Below are positions 16,811 to 25,909 of a stretch of 64,000 bases of DNA, in pieces. A model generated the notes under the pieces. The model saw only the letters and a list, made by a program, of their open reading frames with translations, made no database searches and was not told where the DNA came from. The position numbers and the translations under genes were made by a program. Numbering within the stretch: position 1 is the stretch's first letter; the number at the start of each line of letters is the position of its first letter. The DNA is from CAVUCH01 sp963739995 (GTDB taxonomy: Bacteria; Acidobacteriota; Vicinamibacteria; Vicinamibacterales; JAENWD01): positions 124,001 through 188,000 of the forward strand of contig CAVUCH010000021.1 of NCBI GenBank assembly GCA_963739995.1. The letters are read 5' to 3'.

Positions 16811-19687
16811 GTGAACGACTCCCGCTACGTCATCGGCATCGACCTCGGCACCACGAACTCCGCGGTCGCGTACGCGGAGCGTCGAAGCGGCGGCGATCCG
16901 CTCGCGCCGGCGCTGCGCGTGTTCGAAGTGCCGCAGCTCGTCGCGCCCGGCGACGTGCAGCCCCGACCGGTGCTGCCATCGTTTCTCTATCTCGCGGATG
17001 CGCATGAGCGCGCGTCAGCCACGCTGGCGCCTGCCTGGGACCCGGGCGCCGATCCCGTGGGGACCTATGCCCGCGATCACGGCGCGCTCGTGCCTTCCCG
17101 ACAAGTAGCGTCGGCGAAATCGTGGCTCGCGTACGGGGGCGTGGACCGCACGGCGCCAATCCTGCCGTTTGGTCACGAGCCAGGCGAACGCGCCGTGTCG
17201 CCCGTGGAGGCGTCGGCGCGGTACCTGGCGCACATGCGCGACGCCTGGAATGCGACGCACGCGCGCGGAGACGCGGCGCTGCAGTTCGAGGCTCAGCGGA
17301 TTGTTCTCACCGTGCCTGCCTCCTTCGATGAGGAGGCGCGCGAGCTGACGATCGCGGCGGCGGCACAGGCCGGTCTCGTCCACCTCACGGTCATTGAAGA
17401 GCCGCTGGCGGCGCTCTACGCGTGGATCGCGTCGAACCGCCGTGCACTCGACACGTACCTGTCGGACGGCGAGCACGTCCTCGTGTGCGACGTCGGCGGT
17501 GGGACGACGGACTTCAGCCTGATCCGCGTCGAACGCGAGGGCGAGGAGCTCGCCTTCGAGCGGGTCGCGATTGGCGAGCACCTCCTGCTCGGCGGCGACA
17601 ACCTCGATCTCGCGCTGGCGGCGCTCGTGGAGGAGCGACTCGGTTCGCGTCTGTCGCTCGCGCAGCGACTCGCCCTGCGCCGGCAGTGCACCGCGGCCAA
17701 GGAGCGGCTGCTCTCGGACGCGACACTCGACCGCGTGGCGCTCACGATTCTTGGCAGCGGCCGATTGGTGGTGGGCGGCGCGCAATCGGCTGACGTGGCC
17801 CGGGCGGACGTCCTTCGGCTCCTGGAGGATGGGTTCTTGCCGATCACGGCTCCCGACGAGCACCCACGCCGCGATCGCCGTCCGGGCGCGCTGCGCGAGC
17901 TCGGGCTGCCATATGAAACGGATCCCGCGGTCACGCGCCACCTCGCCCGGTTCCTGGCTCGCGCGGCGTCTGGCGCACACACCGAAACTGAAGTCCCGGC
18001 TCCGCCTGCTCGCGGCGACTCTGACGATCAAGATTCACACCCGTCCTTCGCAGGAAGCACACCCGTTCAGCCGACGGCCATCCTCTTCAACGGTGGCTTC
18101 TTCACGCCGCCGGTGGCGCGTGAGCGCATCGTGCAGGCGATGACTGCCTGGAGCGGCACCGGGCCGCGGGTGCTCCCAGTGGATCGGCCGGACGCGGCCG
18201 TTGCGCTCGGTGCCGCGTACTACGGCCACCTTCGCGGTCTGCCCGACGCCATGCGGCACGTGTTGATCCGCGCGGGCAGTCCGCGGAGCTATTACCTCGC
18301 CGTGCAGGGCTCATCGACCGCACCTCCCGCCATACCCGCGGTCGCGGTATTGCCGCGGGGAGTGCAGGAAGGTACGCAGGTGGACCTCGCCGGACGCGTG
18401 TTCACGGTGCTGACGAACCGCGCCGTGTCGTTCACGCTGTACAGTTCTCTCCTGCGCAGCGATGGGCCCGGCGATGCGGTGACGCTCGACGAGGGAAGCG
18501 ACGATCTGCACCGGCACGCGCCGCTGGTCAGCGTGCTGCGCTATGGCAAGCGGTCACGTCAAGCCGAGATCCCGGTACACCTGTCGGTGCGATTCACCGA
18601 GCTCGGCACCCTCGAGCTGTGGCTGCAGTCCGCAGAAACCGAGCACCGCTGGCGCCTCCAGTTTCAGCTCCGCGGTCCTGCCCCGCAGGATGACGCGAGC
18701 GCGGCGGATGTGCAGGGCCGCGACGAAGTACTGGTATCGGAGGAGGCAGTCGGCCCCGCCGAGGGGCTGCTCGAGGATGTCTTCGGCGCTGCAGAACCCG
18801 GTGCGATGCTGGAAACCGTGGTCGCCCAGCTCGAAACGCTGGTCGGGTACGGCAAGGGGGCGTGGCCGCTCGCGCTGTTGCGGCGCCTGGGCGATCGGTT
18901 GCTGCGGATGCCCGACGCGCGGCGCCGCGGGCACCGCTTCGAGGCACGATGGCTCAACCTCGCCGGCTTCTGCCTGCGTCCCGGGTTCGGGGCCTCCGCA
19001 GACGAGTGGCGAATTGGAGAGATCCGGAAGGTCTACGCGGCCGGCCTCGCCTTTCCAAAGGACGTCCAGTGCCAGGTGGAGTGGCTGATTCTCTGGCAAC
19101 GTGTGGCCGGGGGCTTCAGCGCCGGGCAGCAGCGCGAGCTCGCATTGCGCGTGATCGGCCCGCTCGGGATCGGCGGGCGCAAGCCGCCGCGGATGAACCC
19201 GCAGATCGAGCGCGAGAGCTGGCGCCTGCTGGCGTCCCTCGAGCGGCTCGATCGCGACACACGTGTGCGGCTGGGGGAGGAGCTGCTCGCGCGCGTGCGG
19301 AAGGACCCGCGCAACGGCAGCCTGCTGTGGGCGCTCGGCCGTCTGGGCGCGCGTCGCCCCTTCTATGGACCGCTCGATCGCACTGTGCCGCCGGCCGTGG
19401 CGGAGCGCTGGCTCGATACGATGCTCGCCTGGCCGGTCGTCGTCCCCGACGCCCTCGGCACTATCGCCCAGATTGCCCGGCGGGTGGATGACGCCGCGCT
19501 CGACATCGACGAGCGGCACCGGGCTGCCGTCGTCGATCGGCTCGGCAAGTCAGGTGCGCCATCCGATCTGGCCGACGCCGTCCTGCACGCGCGGGATCGG
19601 GAGCAGAGTGATGCCGTCCGGTATTTTGGTGAATCCCTGCCGGCGGGGCTGCGGGTCGGCGGGGAGGAAATGAAAAATGCAAAATGA
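16811..19687 (+). CDS. Hsp70 family protein with C-terminal DUF3731 region
   Basis: A 958-residue protein. The N-terminal 400 residues repeat the Hsp70 ATPase layout (VIGIDLGTTNSAVAYAE, VCDVGGGTTDFSL, AILFNGGFF). About 300 helical residues at the C-terminus (AQLETLVGYGKGAWPLALLR onward) resemble DUF3731. Around residues 390-420 a hydrophilic insertion includes a piece of the REP-like repeat (17987-18003), absent from the sister gene. The final Met-Lys-Asn-Ala-Lys and the TGA stop come from the adjacent heptamer array. The GTG start follows the first Hsp70 gene by 37 bp. The substrate is unknown. Confidence 0.88.
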   Translation: MNDSRYVIGIDLGTTNSAVAYAERRSGGDPLAPALRVFEVPQLVAPGDVQPRPVLPSFLYLADAHERASATLAPAWDPGADPVGTYARDHGALVPSRQVASAKSWLAYGGVDRTAPILPFGHEPGERAVSPVEASARYLAHMRDAWNATHARGDAALQFEAQRIVLTVPASFDEEARELTIAAAAQAGLVHLTVIEEPLAALYAWIASNRRALDTYLSDGEHVLVCDVGGGTTDFSLIRVEREGEELAFERVAIGEHLLLGGDNLDLALAALVEERLGSRLSLAQRLALRRQCTAAKERLLSDATLDRVALTILGSGRLVVGGAQSADVARADVLRLLEDGFLPITAPDEHPRRDRRPGALRELGLPYETDPAVTRHLARFLARAASGAHTETEVPAPPARGDSDDQDSHPSFAGSTPVQPTAILFNGGFFTPPVARERIVQAMTAWSGTGPRVLPVDRPDAAVALGAAYYGHLRGLPDAMRHVLIRAGSPRSYYLAVQGSSTAPPAIPAVAVLPRGVQEGTQVDLAGRVFTVLTNRAVSFTLYSSLLRSDGPGDAVTLDEGSDDLHRHAPLVSVLRYGKRSRQAEIPVHLSVRFTELGTLELWLQSAETEHRWRLQFQLRGPAPQDDASAADVQGRDEVLVSEEAVGPAEGLLEDVFGAAEPGAMLETVVAQLETLVGYGKGAWPLALLRRLGDRLLRMPDARRRGHRFEARWLNLAGFCLRPGFGASADEWRIGEIRKVYAAGLAFPKDVQCQVEWLILWQRVAGGFSAGQQRELALRVIGPLGIGGRKPPRMNPQIERESWRLLASLERLDRDTRVRLGEELLARVRKDPRNGSLLWALGRLGARRPFYGPLDRTVPPAVAERWLDTMLAWPVVVPDALGTIAQIARRVDDAALDIDERHRAAVVDRLGKSGAPSDLADAVLHARDREQSDAVRYFGESLPAGLRVGGEEMKNAK

Positions 19688-19822
19688 ATAATGCAGAATG
19701 AAAAATGTAAAGGCAGAATGAGAACAGGAAAGCAGCAGACGTCGCATCGGTGAGATGGCTCGCTCCCCGATTCGGCATTCTTCATTCTTCATTTTTCATT
19801 TTTCATTTTTCATTTTTCATCT
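19666..19822. repeat. heptamer array (AAAAATG family) with inverted arms between convergent genes
   Basis: The left arm, to about 19720, repeats AAAATGA and AATGCAG; the right arm, 19778-19820, repeats TTTTTCA and ATTCTTC. The 60-bp spacer is GC-rich. The array supplies the stop codons of both flanking convergent genes (19685-19687 on plus, 19817-19819 on minus) and could act as a bidirectional transcript end. Confidence 0.85.
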
Positions 19823-20278
19823 TCGCTCTCTCCCTCTGGTCTCGGCCTCCGCCAGCCAGCCTCTCCGAAGCTTCTCCTCGGGCACATTCGACAAGAACGG
19901 CTTGATGTCCAGAATCGGCGAGCCGTCGAGCATGTCGACGCCGCGGACGTGCAACCGGTGGCCTTCACGGCGGAGCAGTTCCACGACCGAGAGCGCAATC
20001 GGATTCGGCCGGCGCGGCGTCCTCGTGGCAAACAGTCCGTGCGGGCGGTCATCGTTCGGAGGGGTCGTCAGCAGATCGTAGCCTTCTGCCCGGTGGAACG
20101 CCCAAATCACGTACAGATGGGAGAAGCCCTCGATGTCCGTGAGTCCCGCCTCGAGCTCCGGCCTGAGCTCGAGCACGCCCTCCGCCGTGTGCGTCGCGTT
20201 CGGCCCCTTCGGAATCGACGTCGTTTCGGCGTGCGGGCTCCGCACCCACCCGACTGGCGTGACTTCGAAGGTCGGCAT
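19817..20278 (-). CDS. trmO: tRNA (N6-threonylcarbamoyladenosine-37 N6)-methyltransferase TrmO
   Basis: About 153 residues of the TsaA/YaeB family, which methylates t6A37 of tRNA-Thr using SAM on an all-beta fold. Conserved segments are PVGWVRSP, FSHLYVIWAFHRA and RTPRRPNPIALSVVEL. ATG 20278 fits because GAGG sits about 8 bp upstream and the family begins close to VTPVGWV; an ATG six bases upstream is also possible. The C-terminal end runs into the heptamer array and may be shorter than the ancestral protein. Confidence 0.9.
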   Translation of the reverse strand: MPTFEVTPVGWVRSPHAETTSIPKGPNATHTAEGVLELRPELEAGLTDIEGFSHLYVIWAFHRAEGYDLLTTPPNDDRPHGLFATRTPRRPNPIALSVVELLRREGHRLHVRGVDMLDGSPILDIKPFLSNVPEEKLRRGWLAEAETRGRERR

Positions 20279-20371
20279 TTGCATTTCCTCTTCCCGTTGA
20301 CGCGCTCGCATCCGCCGCCGCGACCGCTCCACACATCCACTCGCTCCCACCCTCGCGATCGTGGTGCCCGG

Positions 20372-21489
20372 CTACAGGTCTCGCAGGGCGGGCCAGCCGG
20401 GAACACCGGTGGCCTGCTCGACGGCGCGGCGGATGGCATCGGCGGCGGCGTTCGCTGCCGTGGATCCGACGGCCGTCAGAGACACGTCGCGTTTCAGCCG
20501 GTTCGTGGACACCGCGATCACCTGATCACCATCGCCCTGGGTGTGATACGGGTTGATCGCCCGCGCCGCGCCGGTGTTGACCATCATCGCGAGCTTGGTG
20601 AGACTCGTCTTGTCGAGTGCCACGTTGGTGGCGACTATCGTCAGAGTGGTGGCGTGGAACGGCAGATCGTCGAGCAGGGCTGCGGCAGGAGCCGCCTCCA
20701 GGTCGCGCTGCAACACGGCGGCGCTGTTCGCGAAGGCTGATCCATCCGCCGTACGCGCGCCGGCTATGATGCGGCCGGTGCGCCAGTCGAGGATGTCTCC
20801 GGCGGCGTTCACCACGGAGAGTGCCGCGATGACGACGTCGCCGCGGCGGATCGACACGGTGCCGATGCCGCCCTTCATTCCGCCAAGGCCACGTGACCGG
20901 AACATCTTGCCAACCGTCGCACCGGCGCCCGCGCCGATGCTCCCTTCCCCGACTGGCGTAGCGGCTGCCGCCTCGCAGGCCCTGAGGGCAGCCTCGGGAT
21001 CCGGCCGGATGCGCCCGTCGCCGAGTGACAGGTCGTCGATCACCGCGCCAACAACGATCGGCACGCGCACGTTCGGGGGACCCCAGTTGTAGCCGATGCC
21101 CCGAGCCTCGAGGTATCGCACTGCCCCCGCGACGGCTCCCAGGCCCATCGGGCCGCCGCCGGTCAGCAGGATGCCGTGGATACGATCCACGGGGCTCACC
21201 GGTTGCAGCATCACGCCCAGCATTTCGCCAGGTGCCGAGCCGTCGTAGTCGGCACCCGCCGTTACCGGCTCGTCGAACAGGATGACGGTGCAGCCTGTCG
21301 GCCGCCGCGCATCCGTGTAGTGTCCGACGCGAAGGCCGGCGACATCCGTCAGCGATCCCTCGCCAGCGTGCGCGGGGTTCCCCTGGGCACCTGCAGCAGG
21401 CTCCGCCAGCGCGCTCCCGCGCCCGGCAGGACGCCGCTGATCGTCCCCGCAACGCCCAGGCGCCAGACATCGCGCCGTGTCAGTCGCAT
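20372..21489 (-). CDS. Tat-exported P1 family peptidase (DmpA/L-aminopeptidase type), frameshifted
   Basis: The main frame encodes a DmpA-like N-terminal-nucleophile hydrolase: SLTDVAGLRVGHYTD, TGGGPMGLGAVAGAVRYLE and GGMKGGIGTVSI, the last being the probable self-cleavage region. Family members cleave N-terminal residues from small peptides, amides or D-esters. The real start is probably ATG 21489, in another frame, with GGAGG 5 bp upstream and a twin-arginine signal (MRLTRRDVWRLGVAGTI). One base must be skipped near 21415 to join it to the enzyme. It is either a sequencing indel or a recent inactivation of export. It is divergent from a broken kinase. Confidence 0.78.
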
Positions 21490-21584
21490 GTGTCCTCCGA
21501 GGATTCGATCCAGGCTCCGGGCCCGGCTCCAGGTCGCCGGCGCGGTAAACCTCCCCCATGCCGCCGACGCCCAGTGGCGCCCGG

Positions 21585-22000
21585 TGCTGCCCCGTCGGTC
21601 GCGGGCGATCGCGATCGTTTCGACCGCTTCGAGCGTGAGGCGCGCACGCTTGCCTCGCTCAACCACCCCAACATCGCGCAGATTTACGGCCTCGATCAGG
21701 CGGGCGGCACCCGCGCGCTCGTGAGGGAGCTCGTGTCGGGGGAGGATCTCTCACGGCGCATGGCGCGAGGTCCTGTGCCTCTCGACGAGGCACTCGCGAT
21801 TGCGCGGCAGGTGGCCGAAGGACTCGAGGCGGCGCACCCGCGTGGCATCGGGCATCGCGACCTGTAGCCCGGCCAACGTGTTGGCCGACGGGACGGCGCG
21901 GTCAAGCTCCTCGACTTCGGCCTGGCGAAGCCCTTCGGCGCCGACTGTCCCGAGAGCACCGGTCCGCTCGAGACTCCGACTTTCGCGGCCCGGAAACGAG
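21585..22000 (+). pseudogene. Ser/Thr protein kinase remnant with inverted N-lobe piece
   Basis: The plus strand keeps the kinase core from the alphaC region onward (RFDRFEREARTLASLNHPN, a hinge, GIGHRDL), then a stop replaces the expected Lys codon at 21865, followed by frameshifts through LLDFGLAKP, and similarity ends near 22000 before the activation segment. The glycine loop (LGVGGMGEVYRAGD) lies on the opposite strand at about 21530-21584, head to head with the core. So the gene is truncated, shifted and rearranged; no kinase activity is expected. Confidence 0.7.
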
Positions 22001-22020
22001 AGGGGGGGCCGCCCCCTCTC
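21998..22020 (-). terminator. strong GC hairpin after the cupin gene
   Basis: A nine-base perfect stem, 21998-22006 with 22012-22020 (GAGAGGGGG/CCCCCTCTC) and a 5-base loop, sits about 14 bp after the cupin stop on the minus strand and is followed by CGTTTCC. It is a probable terminator and also marks where the kinase remnant ends. Confidence 0.6.
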
Positions 22021-22034
22021 CTCAGAGCGCTGCC

Positions 22035-22529
22035 CTATTCTGTTCCCGGCTGTTTGCGGGGATCATCCTTGGGGTTGACGTAGTTGATGCCCCAGGGTCC
22101 GGTGCCGTGTATCTGGATGACGGTCTCTTCGGTGGTCCACGCGAAATGCCGCAGTTCCTGTTTCATGAGCCCGAAGGACCCGGCGCCCATCGCCTTGCCG
22201 GCTGCGGTGTCGAACTTCTCTCCAACTCCCATATGCAGCGTGCCCTTCAGCACCGTCACGTGCTCGTCGACAGGATGCCAGTGCGGCAGAATCTTGTAGC
22301 CGCTGGGGAACTTCGCGCGCATCGTGAACGCGCCGGGCTTGCTCGGATCGCCTTCGAGCACTGCGAGCTGGGCACCTGGCGGCAGTCCGGGGGGCGCTGG
22401 ACCCCACGTCACCGCGTCGGGCGTGACAATCTTGTGCTGTGAGGCGTCATGCTGCTGGGCGGTGCCGGCCGCGGAGAGAAGCAGGCAGCACGTGGCCGCC
22501 GAAAACACGAGTTGACGGGTGGTCGCCAT
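22035..22529 (-). CDS. secreted cupin-domain protein
   Basis: A 164-residue exported protein. The signal peptide spans about residues 1-24 and ends at AGTAQQ. One small beta-barrel follows, with cupin motif 1 residues HWHPVDEHVTVLKGTLHMG. The second motif is weak (RHFAWTTEETVIQIHG). It may bind a metal ion in the periplasm; relatives (DUF4437-like) have no assigned reaction. AGGAGG 5 bp before ATG 22529 supports the start. It stands alone between the kinase remnant and a small RHH-like gene. Confidence 0.85.
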   Translation of the reverse strand: MATTRQLVFSAATCCLLLSAAGTAQQHDASQHKIVTPDAVTWGPAPPGLPPGAQLAVLEGDPSKPGAFTMRAKFPSGYKILPHWHPVDEHVTVLKGTLHMGVGEKFDTAAGKAMGAGSFGLMKQELRHFAWTTEETVIQIHGTGPWGINYVNPKDDPRKQPGTE

Positions 22530-22601
22530 CGCGTCCTCCTTGGTTGGGTAGTCAGCCGTTGACGGAGGGCATTATACCCATGCCCGGTCCGACGGAATCG
22601 G

Positions 22602-22871
22602 TTATGAGCGCGCGCGACTCCGCTTCCGCTTCGGCCCTGGCCTCGCGGGCCGTTCCTCAGCTTCGAGTGCCCGCACCAGCGCGGTTGCGTGATGTTGCAG
22701 GTCCCGCGCCCTCTCGAGGAGCGACGGCGGCGAGGCGGACACGTCAGGGCGCTCGAGCCACTGCCGGAGCAGCTGGTGCACCAGATCGGACAGCCCGCCC
22801 GATCCGCTCGCACTGCGCGCACGTTCCCACAGGTTCTCGTCGCGGACATAGAGCGTCACTTTGCCTGCCAT
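22602..22871 (-). CDS. small ribbon-helix-helix-like protein
   Basis: An 89-residue basic protein. The N-terminal MAGKVTLYVRDENLWERARS followed by a second helix (LSDLVHQLLRQWLE) resembles the strand-helix-helix of CopG/Arc-type DNA-binding proteins often seen as antitoxins. The C-terminal tail is rich in Arg, Lys and Pro. No toxin partner lies next to it; the neighbours are a cupin gene and a divergent response regulator. A TATAGT box lies 8 bp before the ATG and no ribosome site is visible, which could indicate a leaderless message. Confidence 0.6.
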   Translation of the reverse strand: MAGKVTLYVRDENLWERARSASGSGGLSDLVHQLLRQWLERPDVSASPPSLLERARDLQHHATALVRALEAEERPARPGPKRKRSRARS

Positions 22872-23004
22872 AGCTGAGCACTATAGCCGCAACGGTCGGC
22901 ATTTCTGTGCAAGGGGGCTCACGAAAGTGCGCACGTTGCGGCGTATACTGCGCACGTATCGCGTGGCTGCGGGCGGCCCGAGACCCGCGCGCGGGTGAGA
23001 CACA

Positions 23005-23370
23005 ATGCAGATGCCGACCGTTCTCGTGGTGGATGACGACCCCGACGTCCGGTCACTGCTGGAAATGTGCCTCGGCCTGGAGGGCTTCGAGGTGTTGACC
23101 GCCTCCAACGGCCGCCACGCCCTCCTGCGACTGAACGAGACGCACCCCGCCCTCATCCTGCTGGACCTCATGATGCCCGTGATGGACGGCGTCGAGTTCC
23201 GGCGTCAGCAACGGGCCCAGCCCCGCCTCCGGGACATCCCGGTCATCTGCCTCTCCGCCCGCCATGACGCTCGCGAGACGGCAGCCGACCTCGATTTCGC
23301 GGGCTTCCTCAGCAAACCCTTTGATCTAGAGTCCGTCGTCGCCGCTGTGCGCCAACTTTGCCTCGCGTGA
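23005..23370 (+). CDS. single-domain response regulator (CheY-like)
   Basis: A 121-residue receiver domain: acidic cluster VVDDDPDVRS, phospho-acceptor Asp in LLDLMMPVMDG, the switch Ser in ICLSARHD and Lys in LSKPFDLE. There is no output domain, so it must signal by protein contact. The histidine kinase is not in the window. ATG codons at 23005 and 23011 are both possible. Direct repeats GCGCACGT flank a TATACT box 55 bp upstream. Confidence 0.9.
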   Translation: MQMPTVLVVDDDPDVRSLLEMCLGLEGFEVLTASNGRHALLRLNETHPALILLDLMMPVMDGVEFRRQQRAQPRLRDIPVICLSARHDARETAADLDFAGFLSKPFDLESVVAAVRQLCLA

Positions 23371-23723
23371 TAGTCAGCTCCCGGCTCGAGGCTCGACGGC
23401 GCTTGTCGCAGGAAGTAGCCGTGCCTCCCGACGGCATCGATAATGCGCGCGGCTCACCAGCCGAACCCGTCGAGTCCTGGTCAGTGCCGCTCGAGCGGCA
23501 GCACGTCGACGCCGCCCGCCTGGGGTGGCACATCGAGCGATGCCACGCAGGCGTGGTAGTCGCGCGCGGGCGCGGACGGCCGAGGGGGCTCAGCTCGTCG
23601 CGGTGAGAGTTGCGAGTGTGCACAGGGCGAGCACGAATCGCACGGTCATGCTCCGATCACACGCAGGTGTCCGCCGGACTACCTCCCGTGCCGCATCTCC
23701 CACGCTCAGCCCCCGGAGCTGTG
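23371..23723. other. gap without recognisable gene
   Basis: These 353 bases hold no open frame with family-like features. A short heptamer-like run (GCTCCCG, GCTCGAG, GCTCGAC) lies at about 23379-23400. No hairpin with a T run was found. Confidence 0.5.
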
Positions 23724-24623
23724 TTACGCCGCGAGAATCCTGTCAATGCGGCCGATGGCTTCGTCAATCTCGCCGGCGGATTTGAACCCGATCACGATCG
23801 CGTCCACGCATCCGCACGTCAGCGCGAACTGCAGCGCATGCTGCCGATCGTCGGGGGTGGTGAAGTCGCCATTGCCGACCAGCTTCATTCCAATCACGCC
23901 GCGGCCCTTCGCGTGCATCGCGCGGATCTCCTGCATCGCGGCCGGCTGGTTCCCCGGCTCCTTCCAGGTGCCGTCGACGCCGTCCATGTGGTGGCCGCGG
24001 TGGTTGATCCGCGCCAGGTGGACGTCGACCCAGTCCGCGTGCGTGGCCGCCGTGAGCGCGGGCAGGCCATGGCACGACACCCCCTTCACACGGATGACCC
24101 CCTTCTGCTTTGCCTCGTCGAACGCGTCCATCATGGGGCGCAGGTCGGCTGGCCATGAGTGCTTCAGCGTGCAGTGCAGCAGCAGGCTGTCGATGTACTC
24201 GACCCCGAGCTCGCGGCGGTAGCGGTCGAGGGCCTCGACCGGCTTGTCCTGGAAGGGCGCGCGGTCCCAGGGCATCTTCGTCTGGATGAAGAGCCGCTCG
24301 CGCGGGAGCCCCTTGATCGCCACGCCGACCATCTCGTGGATGCGGTAGTTGTCAGCGGTGTCGATGTAGGTGACCCCTCGGTCGACGGCGTAGCGTATGA
24401 GGCGGGTGAAGCCCTCCTGGCCCAGCCCTCGCTGCACGTCGCCGCCGTTGCTGCCGGTGCCGATGCCGAGCCGCGCCATCCGCACGCCCGTCTTGCCCAG
24501 GGGCACCATGTCGGTCGCACGTGCGGGTGACGCGGCCATGGCCGACGGTGCTGCCCATGCGGCTCCCACGACTGTCGCCGACTGGCGGATGAACTCGCGG
24601 CGATTGAGGCGGTGCTCACTCAT
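23724..24623 (-). CDS. Tat-exported aldo/keto reductase
   Basis: A 299-residue protein with a twin-arginine signal (NRREFIRQSATVVGAAWAAP) and an aldo/keto reductase barrel: LGIGTGSNGGD, YIDTADNYRIHE (catalytic Asp and Tyr), TKMPWD (Lys) and VEYIDSLLLHC (the active-site His). It would oxidise or reduce sugars or carbonyls in the periplasm with a bound nicotinamide cofactor. GGAGG 8 bp before ATG 24623 sets the start. The AI-2E transporter gene ends 65 bp upstream. The partial aldo/keto reductase at the window start shows the family occurs more than once in this genome. Confidence 0.9.
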   Translation of the reverse strand: MSEHRLNRREFIRQSATVVGAAWAAPSAMAASPARATDMVPLGKTGVRMARLGIGTGSNGGDVQRGLGQEGFTRLIRYAVDRGVTYIDTADNYRIHEMVGVAIKGLPRERLFIQTKMPWDRAPFQDKPVEALDRYRRELGVEYIDSLLLHCTLKHSWPADLRPMMDAFDEAKQKGVIRVKGVSCHGLPALTAATHADWVDVHLARINHRGHHMDGVDGTWKEPGNQPAAMQEIRAMHAKGRGVIGMKLVGNGDFTTPDDRQHALQFALTCGCVDAIVIGFKSAGEIDEAIGRIDRILAA

Positions 24624-24688
24624 ACGTCCTCCGGGGATGGCTGCAGCGCGGCGGCTGGTCTCGGCCTGCCGCGACGTTCTACATCGTC

Positions 24689-25768
24689 CTACAGCGTCCC
24701 GAGCGGCTCCTGCTCCTGTGCGACCGGGCGCTCTGCCCCTGGCCCAGTGTACGCCGAGAGCAGGCTCGCCATCGTGGCAACCACGACAGGGCCGATCACG
24801 ACGCCGATGAGCCCAAAGGCCGAGATCCCTCCGAGCAGGCTGATGAGCACCAGCAGCCCGTTCATCTGCGCGCGGCCCGCGAGCAGCGCAGGACGCATCA
24901 CGTTGTCGATCGTGCTGACGACGGCGGCGCCGACCGCGAGGAGAATGAGCCCCTTCGCGGTGGAGCCGTTCGCGAGAAGCCAGACGCTGGCTGGCAGCCA
25001 GATCACCCAGGCGCCGACGGGCAGGAGCGAGAAGAAGGCCATCGTCACGCCCCAGAACACAGGCGCGCCGATCCCAACCGCCCAGAACAGCAGGCCCCCC
25101 GCGGCGCCCTGCGTGCTCGCAACGGCAATCGCCGACACGACGCTCGCCCGGATCAGATCGTGCGCCTGCCGGATCACCTGCTCGCGTTGCTCCTCTTCGA
25201 AGGGGAGCACGCGCCGGAGCAGCCGCATGATGCCCCTGGCGTCCCGGAACAGGAAGAACATCGCGAAGATGACGACGACCAGATCGAACAGCAGCACGCC
25301 CAGGTTGCGCAGCAGGTCGCCAGCCGACGCGGCGGCGAACCCGCCGAGCTTTCGACCGAGATCGGCCGCGACGTCCGTGAGCGTGATGCCGGCAATCATG
25401 GGCGCGTGCTGCTGCAGCCACGACCACCAGCGGCCCACGCGCTCGAATTCGCCCGCGGCGACCGCGGCCTGAACGCTGCTCGCCGCCCCCCCGGCCTCAC
25501 GCACGAACGCGCTCAGGACGAGCAACACAGGCACGATCAGGATCGCGGTCACGAGCAGCGTGGTCACGAATGCGGCGGGGCCCGGGCCATAGCGCCGTTC
25601 GAGGCGTCCGTGTGCGGGGTAGAAGAAAACCACGAGGATGGCCGCGGCGCACAGCGGTACGATGAACGGCTTCGTGACCACGTAGAGGAGGTACGTCACC
25701 AGCGCGAACGCCGCATAAAAGGACGTCGTGCGGATGCGATCGCGGTTCTGCGTGGTAACGGGGGGCAT
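24689..25768 (-). CDS. AI-2E family transporter (PerM-like)
   Basis: An approximately 359-residue inner-membrane protein with the paired N-terminal helices and reentrant pattern of the AI-2 exporter/PerM family: FYPAHGRLERRYGPGPAAF, VVFAMFFLFRD-like helix and LLPVGAWVIWLPASVWL, and ISLLGGISAFGLIGVVIGP near the end. Members export autoinducer-2 or act as sodium-driven antiporters; the role here is unassigned. The frame allows an earlier GTG at 25825, but ATG 25768 precedes the conserved part with GGAG 11 bp upstream. Confidence 0.9.
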   Translation of the reverse strand: MPPVTTQNRDRIRTTSFYAAFALVTYLLYVVTKPFIVPLCAAAILVVFFYPAHGRLERRYGPGPAAFVTTLLVTAILIVPVLLVLSAFVREAGGAASSVQAAVAAGEFERVGRWWSWLQQHAPMIAGITLTDVAADLGRKLGGFAAASAGDLLRNLGVLLFDLVVVIFAMFFLFRDARGIMRLLRRVLPFEEEQREQVIRQAHDLIRASVVSAIAVASTQGAAGGLLFWAVGIGAPVFWGVTMAFFSLLPVGAWVIWLPASVWLLANGSTAKGLILLAVGAAVVSTIDNVMRPALLAGRAQMNGLLVLISLLGGISAFGLIGVVIGPVVVATMASLLSAYTGPGAERPVAQEQEPLGTL

Positions 25769-25909
25769 CGTCGCGGTGGTCTCCAGTTCCCTCGCGGCCG
25801 GGATTTCCCGGTCGTCGCGCAGCACCCCGTGCAGCGGCCCGAGTCCGCTCGGGCGGTCAACGACCGCAGGCGGAGGAGTCGTCGCGAGACCTCCGCATGT
25901 TCCCGCAGC

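Noticed and set aside
22602..22871. RHH-like gene as the antitoxin of a toxin-antitoxin pair
   Set aside because: No toxin-sized gene overlaps or adjoins it on the same strand.
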